A DNA stretch of 64,000 nucleotides from Microbacterium paraoxydans (GTDB taxonomy: Bacteria; Actinomycetota; Actinomycetes; Actinomycetales; Microbacteriaceae): assembly GCF_019056515.1 (NCBI RefSeq), contig NZ_CP064873.1:1488001-1552000 (forward strand), given 5' to 3'. Positions 60,960 through 64,000 of this stretch are shown piece by piece. Below the pieces are notes generated by a model that saw only the letters and a list, made by a program, of their open reading frames with translations, made no database searches and had not been told where the DNA came from. Both the position numbers and the translations under genes were made by a program. Position 1 is the stretch's first letter. Each line of letters begins with the position of its first letter.

Positions 60960-63443
60960 ATGCACACCGCGAACCTGACCCGTGAGGAGACCGCGGCGCG
61001 ATCCGCTGCGATCACCCTGCACCGCATCCGCGTCGAGCTGGACCTGACCGGAGCCCCGGAGCGGGCGCGCACGGGCTTCCCGACCACGACCGTCCTGGAG
61101 TTCGATGCGACCGTCCAGAGCACGTGGCTGGACTTCATCGGCGAGGAGGTCGTCCGCGTCGAAGTGAACGGGGAGCAGCGGGATGTCGTCTACGACGGGG
61201 CGCGCCTGACGATCGACGGCCTCGCGGCCTCGAACGTCGTCCTGGTCGAGGCGGTCGGTGCCTACAGCCGGTCGGGGGAGGGTCTGCACCGGTTCCACGA
61301 CCCGGCAGACGACCGCACCTACCTGTACACCCAGTACGAGCCCGCGGACTCCCGCCGGGTGATGGCCTGCTTCGAGCAGCCGGACATGAAGGCGGAGTAC
61401 ACCTTCGTCGTCGACGCGCCGTCCGGGTGGGAGGTGCTCTCGAACCAGTCGCCGGCTCACGTCGACCTCGGCGTCGGCGTGCAGCGGGTGCAGTTCGCCC
61501 CCACCCTGCCGATCTCGAGCTACGTCACGGCGATCGCGGCCGGCCCCTATGCCCGCGTCGACGGGGAGTGGACCAGAGACGAGCAGCAGGTCGCCCTCGG
61601 GGTGTTCGTCCGCCGCTCGCTCGTCGATCACCTCGAGGCCGACGAGATCCTCGAGGTCACCCGGCAGGGGCTCGACTTCTTCACCGACGCCTTCGCCTAT
61701 CCCTATCCGTGGGGCAAGTACGACCAGGTCTTCGTCCCCGAGTACAACCTCGGTGCGATGGAGAATCCCGGTCTGGTCACCTTCACGGAGGGCTACCTCT
61801 CGCGCGGCGCCGCCACCAAGGCGCAGCGGGCGAGCCGGGCCAACACGATCCTCCACGAGATGGCGCACATGTGGTTCGGCGACCTCGTCACGATGACGTG
61901 GTGGGACGACCTCTGGCTCAAGGAGTCGTTCGCCGACTACATGGGCTCGCACGCCTCGGCGGTGGCCACCCGGTTCCACGACGCGTGGGTGACGTTCGCC
62001 ATGCGTCGCAAGGCCTGGGCCTATCAGCAGGATCAGCTCCCCACGACCCACCCCATCGTCGCCGACATCCCCGACCTCGAGGCCGCGAAGCTGAACTTCG
62101 ACGGCATCACCTACGCCAAGGGCGCTTCGGTGCTGAAGCAGCTGGTCGCCTTCGTAGGCGACGAGGCGTTCTTCGAGGGGGCTCGCCGGTACTTCGCCGC
62201 CAACGCCTTCGGCAACACCACTCTCGACGACTTCCTCGTCGAGCTCAGCGCGGTGTCCGGCCGGGACATGACCGACTGGGCGGCCGCCTGGCTGCAGACG
62301 ACGGGCGTCTCGACGATCTGGACGGAGACCGACGCCGACGGAGGACACCACCTCGTGCAGGACGACGTCCGTCCGCACCGCCTGCGGATCGGGCTGTACG
62401 ACCGCGTGGATGGCCGCATCGTGCGGCGGGAGCAGCGGGAGCTGGACCTGATCGGGGAGCGCGTGGACATCGACCTCCCCGAGGCCGATCTCGTGCTGCT
62501 CAACGACGACGACCTCACCTATGCGAAGGCGCGCCTCGACGAGCGGTCCCTCCGCACCGTCGAGGAGTCGCTGTCCGACATCGAGGACCCGCTCGCCCGG
62601 GCGCTCGTGTGGTCGTCGCTCTGGAACGCCACCCGTGACGGCGAACTCGACGCGGCTCGCTTCGTCGCGATCGTGCGGGCGCACGCGCCGCGGGAGTCGA
62701 ACGGCGGTCTGCTGGCCGCAGCGCTCCTCGACGCCGCTTTCGCGCTGCGGCATTTCGTCCGCGACGACCGACGCGACGCGGAGCAGCGCGCCTGGACCGA
62801 GGCCACGTGGTCGACGCTGCAGCAGGCGGACGCCGGCAGCGACGCCCAGCTCTCCTGGGCGCGCGCGCTGGCGGCGGCCTCGGCTTTCGATGACATCCAT
62901 CACGCCGAGGTCCGTGCCCTGCTCGACGGCGATGTGCCCGAAGGGCTCGTCGTGGATCCCGACCTGCGCTGGCAGCTCCTCACGGCCCTCGTGACGACCG
63001 GCCACGCCGATCTCGCGGACATCGCTGCGGAGGAGGAGCGGGACGACACCGGCGACGGACGCACCGCCGCCCGCCGCGCTCGCGCCTCCGTCCCCGACGC
63101 GGCGGTGCGCGCGGCCGCCTGGACGGCCGCGTGGGACGACCGGTCGCTCACCAACGACCACCTCGATGCCGAGATCGGCGGCTTCCGCGCCGGCGGCCGC
63201 CGCGACCTCATCGAGTCCTTCGACGAGGAGTACTTCGAGCGGATCGGGACCGCGTGGTCGGAGCGGAGCATCGAGATCGCTCGTCGCCTGGTGATCGGTC
63301 TGTTCCCCGCGCGGTCCTCGCTGGACCTGGTCGATGCCTGGCTGTCGGCCACCCCCGAGGCCCCGGCGGCGCTGCGACGACTCCTCATCGAGCAGCGCGA
63401 CCACCTCGCGCGTGACCTGCGGGTGCGGGGCGCTCAGGGCTAG
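60960..63443 (+). CDS. pepN: M1 family aminopeptidase N
   Basis: A cytoplasmic zinc aminopeptidase that trims N-terminal residues from peptides. The 827-residue protein has the GAMEN substrate motif at 265-269, the zinc site HEMAH at 299-303 and the third ligand Glu322 (WLKESFADYMG), plus the catalytic Tyr region ITYAKGASVLKQL. The C-terminal helical ERAP1-like domain is full length. CAGGAT (60948-60953) ends six bases before ATG 60960, indicating a leaderless message. It overlaps the opposite-strand acetyltransferase end by four bases. Confidence 0.94.
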   Translation: MHTANLTREETAARSAAITLHRIRVELDLTGAPERARTGFPTTTVLEFDATVQSTWLDFIGEEVVRVEVNGEQRDVVYDGARLTIDGLAASNVVLVEAVGAYSRSGEGLHRFHDPADDRTYLYTQYEPADSRRVMACFEQPDMKAEYTFVVDAPSGWEVLSNQSPAHVDLGVGVQRVQFAPTLPISSYVTAIAAGPYARVDGEWTRDEQQVALGVFVRRSLVDHLEADEILEVTRQGLDFFTDAFAYPYPWGKYDQVFVPEYNLGAMENPGLVTFTEGYLSRGAATKAQRASRANTILHEMAHMWFGDLVTMTWWDDLWLKESFADYMGSHASAVATRFHDAWVTFAMRRKAWAYQQDQLPTTHPIVADIPDLEAAKLNFDGITYAKGASVLKQLVAFVGDEAFFEGARRYFAANAFGNTTLDDFLVELSAVSGRDMTDWAAAWLQTTGVSTIWTETDADGGHHLVQDDVRPHRLRIGLYDRVDGRIVRREQRELDLIGERVDIDLPEADLVLLNDDDLTYAKARLDERSLRTVEESLSDIEDPLARALVWSSLWNATRDGELDAARFVAIVRAHAPRESNGGLLAAALLDAAFALRHFVRDDRRDAEQRAWTEATWSTLQQADAGSDAQLSWARALAAASAFDDIHHAEVRALLDGDVPEGLVVDPDLRWQLLTALVTTGHADLADIAAEEERDDTGDGRTAARRARASVPDAAVRAAAWTAAWDDRSLTNDHLDAEIGGFRAGGRRDLIESFDEEYFERIGTAWSERSIEIARRLVIGLFPARSSLDLVDAWLSATPEAPAALRRLLIEQRDHLARDLRVRGAQG

Positions 63444-63970
63444 GTCGCGGCCTCCACGGTCATGCCCATCACGGTCCGCACGATCCATGGATGGGCGTGG
63501 TCATCGGCGATGTGGCTCATGCCGAGCTTCTCCGCCACGCCTCGTGACGCCTGGTTCTCGGGGTGGATGATGGCGGTGAGGAGTATCGGCGCGAACGTCT
63601 GCGCGACGAGGTCGACGCAGGCGCGCGCCGCCTCGGTCGCATAGCCGCGCCGCTGGCGGTCGGCGCGGACGTGATAGCCGACTTCGAGGACGGGGGAGTC
63701 GTTCACCGACTGCCAGGTGAGACCGCAGTCGCCGAGGAACTCCCCGTCGTGCGTCTCGATGATCCAGAGACCGTGGCCGTCCTCGCGGTAGCGCTGCTGC
63801 ATGCGCGCGATCCACGCGGCGGCTTCGGTTCGCGACTTCGGCGCCGGGTAGTAGGCCATGACTTCCGGATCCCCGAGGAGCGCCGCCATCTCGTCGAGGT
63901 CGTCGGCGGTCATCTCCCGGAAGGCGAGCCGCGGCGTCGGGGCGGGCAGGAGGCGTCGCGGTGCGGTCAC
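63440..63970 (-). CDS. GNAT family N-acetyltransferase (RimJ/RimL-like)
   Basis: 176 residues. TPRLAFREMTADDLDEMAAL and YPAPKSRTEAAAWIARMQQR are the start of the RimJ/RimL-type fold; LEVGYHVRADRQRRGYATEA carries the acetyl-CoA-binding Q/RxxGxG/A loop; HPENQASRGVAEKLGM is the typical end. It may acetylate a protein N-terminus or a small molecule. The GTG start at 63970 overlaps the stop of the upstream partial gene (GTGA), so both are in one operon. It ends in overlap with pepN. Confidence 0.88.
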   Translation of the reverse strand: MTAPRRLLPAPTPRLAFREMTADDLDEMAALLGDPEVMAYYPAPKSRTEAAAWIARMQQRYREDGHGLWIIETHDGEFLGDCGLTWQSVNDSPVLEVGYHVRADRQRRGYATEAARACVDLVAQTFAPILLTAIIHPENQASRGVAEKLGMSHIADDHAHPWIVRTVMGMTVEAAT

Positions 63971-64000
63971 AGATCCACGGCGTCCCCGGGTTCGAGCACG
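63967..64000 (-). CDS. C-terminal end of an unidentified gene
   Basis: Only the last codons are inside the window: the minus strand reads VLEPGDAVDL and then TGA at 63969-63967. The stop overlaps the GTG of the acetyltransferase by four bases (GTGA), showing an operon that continues beyond the right edge. The product cannot be named from ten residues. Confidence 0.6.
   Translation of the reverse strand, partial: VLEPGDAVDL

Overview
The window is high-GC DNA with the codon use, GTG/TTG starts, TANNNT -10 boxes close to start codons, and gene set of an actinobacterium. The tmRNA tag, the small-protein families and the arrangement of the branched-chain amino-acid genes point to Microbacteriaceae, most likely Microbacterium. 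That placement is inferred from gene content; no database search was possible. Both ends are cut: dapF lacks its start at the left, and a minus-strand gene is represented only by its last codons at the right.

Positions 1-3337 are conserved core: the end of dapF, a methyltransferase, the GTPase gene hflX and a SIMPL protein. The tmRNA gene ssrA follows. A 4.28-kb integrated element lies against its 3' end, bounded by 58-bp direct repeats at 3684-3741 and 7963-8020. The element holds a truncated tyrosine integrase, several small helix-turn-helix and zinc-binding proteins, a zinc-ribbon gene broken by a 5-bp tandem duplication, and two single-pass membrane proteins. It looks decayed. From 8.1 to 14.3 kb come small proteins of unknown function, a lipoprotein, a HisN-type phosphatase, tRNA-Lys(CTT), an SRAP protein and a YbaK deacylase.

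From 14.3 to 21.3 kb there is a MarR-MFS pair, then an IclR regulator divergent from a 3-oxoacid CoA-transferase/thiolase operon, then another MFS. The region 21.4-28.9 kb carries trehalose synthesis (otsA, otsB) and ilvD-ilvB-ilvN-ilvC. The related genes serA, leuB and ilvE lie at 44.2-50.4 kb. Between these blocks is a catabolic region (28.9-44.1 kb). It contains an alpha-L-fucosidase, a ROK repressor, and an operon of sugar ABC transporter, ROK kinase, M81 metallopeptidase-like protein and second fucosidase. A giant FAD/Fe-S hydroxyacid dehydrogenase divergent from a GntR regulator follows. A palindromic core shared by two promoters suggests that the ROK repressor controls both fucosidase units.

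The right part (45.9-64 kb) has a TetR-MFS pair with a clear operator, an orphan winged-helix/nuclease-like protein, and an overlapping hydrolase-MFS-methyltransferase operon. It continues with gltX beside tRNA-Gln(CTG), a class II glutamine amidotransferase, another MFS, a type IB topoisomerase, an M1 aminopeptidase and a GNAT acetyltransferase. Five of the regulators sit next to a visible palindrome in the intergenic region they share with their likely target.
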